Assembly (NCBI GenBank): GCA_937928015.1
Contig: CALFXA010000176.1
Location: 1 to 6,880 of the forward strand
Reading direction: 5' to 3'
Length of the DNA stretch: 6,880 bases
Source: an uncultured Anaerolineales bacterium
Lineage (GTDB): Bacteria; Chloroflexota; Anaerolineae; Anaerolineales; Villigracilaceae
In this document: piece by piece, positions 6,097 through 6,880 of the stretch
Numbering within the stretch: position 1 is the first letter of the stretch
Layout of the letters: each line of letters starts with the position of its first letter
The notes under the pieces: model-generated
The model's database searches: none
Seen by the model: the letters and a program-made list of their open reading frames with translations, nothing else
Told to the model about the DNA's origin: nothing
Position numbers and translations under genes: made by a program

Positions 6097-6601
6097 ATCC
6101 TGGCTGCTGGATGACCTGCCCCTGGCGTCCGAGCAACGCCGCGAATTGGATTCGCATCTGCGAACCTGTCCGCGCTGCACGGCTCTGGCCGAGACGGGGT
6201 TGGCCTTGCGCGCTCCGCGCATGGTGACGCCTGCCCCGGGCTTCACGCAACGCTTCCAGGCGCGCCTGGAGGCCCGTCGGCTGGCCGAACGCCGCCAGCG
6301 ACTTTGGGGATTGATCCTCTTCTCCGTAACGGGGGTGGGAATCCTCACCTGGCTGACCTCCCCCCTGTTGGGCAGGCTGGCCGATTCACCCGCCGAGTGG
6401 ATCAATCTCGTGTTGGGTTATCTCATGTTTCTAATTTCCTCCGTCCAGGTATTGACGGAAGTGGGCTCAGTCCTGTTGCGGGTTGTGCCTGGTTTCGTAC
6501 CGCCTATCATGTGGATGGCCTTGGCCTCGGTGCTGGGCGGCATGAGTCTGTTGTGGACGGTTTCAATCTGGCGGTTTACCCGCGTCCCGCAAGGAGTGTA
6601 A
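6077..6601 (+). CDS. Membrane-anchored zinc-finger anti-sigma factor
   Basis: A 174-residue protein beginning with a short cytoplasmic anti-sigma domain. His27, Cys31 and Cys34 form the HxxxCxxC motif of zinc-associated anti-sigma (ZAS) proteins, which grip ECF sigma factors. A basic, Arg-rich stretch (about 58-76) leads to three hydrophobic segments at about 77-98, 109-137 and 141-164, so the protein sits in the membrane. The start ATG (6077) lies inside the sigma gene, overlapping its end by 20 bases, and is preceded by AAAGGAGA (6065-6072). This overlap keeps the two products in step. Three membrane segments are more than the single one typical of RsiW/RseA-like anti-sigmas, and no sizeable extracellular sensor domain is present, so the signal may come through the membrane part or a partner protein. 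The signal is unknown. Confidence 0.87.
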   Translation: MNHQPFESWLLDDLPLASEQRRELDSHLRTCPRCTALAETGLALRAPRMVTPAPGFTQRFQARLEARRLAERRQRLWGLILFSVTGVGILTWLTSPLLGRLADSPAEWINLVLGYLMFLISSVQVLTEVGSVLLRVVPGFVPPIMWMALASVLGGMSLLWTVSIWRFTRVPQGV

Positions 6602-6603
6602 CT

Positions 6604-6880
6604 ATGAAAATGATTTCCAAAATGCTCACCAGCCTGCTACTGCTGGCGCTGATGTTGGCGCCCGCCATGTCCGCTTCGGCGCAAGGCCTGGGTGACTCGC
6701 TATCTGAAGGCAAGGTTGTTTTCGGCGATAACTTCGTCCTGTCCAAGGGGCAAACCCTGGGCGGCGACCTGGTGGTCTTTGGCGGCAATGTCACCATCGA
6801 AGAGGGCGCCACCGTCAAAGGCAGCCTGGCCCTCTTTGGCGGCAACGCCTCGGTGGCGAAGGGTGCAGAGATCAACGGCG
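6604..6880 (+). CDS. Secreted 19-residue-repeat protein, polymer-forming (bactofilin-like), 3' truncated
   Basis: The first 92 codons of a gene that continues past the window. A signal peptide (Lys at 2 and 6, hydrophobic core 8-20) ends in SASAQ with likely cleavage after Ala26. Three back-to-back repeats of exactly 19 residues follow at 36-54, 55-73 and 74-92. Each has the plan x-hydrophobic(3)-FG-[DG]-N-x(3)-x(2)-G-x(3)-G, for example DLVVFGGNVTIEEGATVKG. This regular spacing of short strands and Gly turns suggests a beta-helix like the polymer-forming (bactofilin) domain, but exported rather than cytoplasmic. The ATG is 2 bases after the anti-sigma stop, with AAGGAG (6591-6596) inside the end of that gene, so it belongs to the same operon and is a likely sigma-controlled product. 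The repeats are not repeated closely at the DNA level, so they are old. Full length and C-terminal domains are unknown. Confidence 0.75.
   Translation, partial: MKMISKMLTSLLLLALMLAPAMSASAQGLGDSLSEGKVVFGDNFVLSKGQTLGGDLVVFGGNVTIEEGATVKGSLALFGGNASVAKGAEING

Noticed and set aside
6709..6880. CRISPR-like or tandem DNA repeat near the window end
   Set aside because: The 57-base period reflects a 19-residue protein repeat; the DNA units have diverged and lie in one open frame.

Overview
The window looks like a piece of a GC-rich chromosome from an environmental bacterium, most likely of the phylum Chloroflexota (Anaerolineae-like). This is inferred, not shown. The clues are a lipoprotein with a long Thr/Pro linker after the lipid cysteine, an EGY-type site-2 protease, a YibE/F protein, a PIG-V-like mannosyltransferase and frequent GTG/TTG starts. 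All protein genes I accept lie on the + strand. The large antisense frames are shadows.

Layout. (1) Positions 2-1170 hold the 3' part of a polytopic PIG-V-like mannosyltransferase, whose stop overlaps by one base the start of a small DUF4190-like membrane protein. (2) Positions 1242-1335 hold a selenocysteine tRNA with anticodon TCA, an 8-bp acceptor stem, a 6-bp D stem and a long variable arm. It is followed at 1349-1380 by a perfect 12-bp hairpin whose sequence echoes the tRNA's own T arm. (3) Positions 1403-5232 form a tight run of three genes with gaps of 4 and 7 bases: an intramembrane metalloprotease (M50/S2P), an extracellular solute-binding lipoprotein with no permease beside it, and a YibE/F-family membrane protein starting at TTG. 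(4) Positions 5233-5493 are non-coding and AT-richer. They hold a 62-nt compound inverted repeat (5297-5358) and weak promoter candidates. (5) Positions 5494-6880 form a second operon: an ECF-type sigma factor, an overlapping zinc-finger membrane anti-sigma factor, and the start of a secreted protein made of 19-residue repeats resembling a polymer-forming (bactofilin-like) beta-helix. This last gene runs off the window.

How the genes may work together. The last three genes look like a self-contained envelope-sensing regulon: sigma, its membrane-bound inhibitor, and an exported structural protein as likely output. The middle operon is also an envelope set (intramembrane protease, surface lipoprotein, multi-pass membrane protein), but no shared pathway can be read from the sequence. 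The tRNA shows that the organism probably makes selenoproteins. No in-frame-TGA selenoprotein gene and no selA/selB/selD lies in this window.

I did not find a clearly new system. The most unusual items are the tRNA-Sec with its T-arm-like downstream hairpin, the compound inverted repeat, and the sigma/anti-sigma/19-residue-repeat module.
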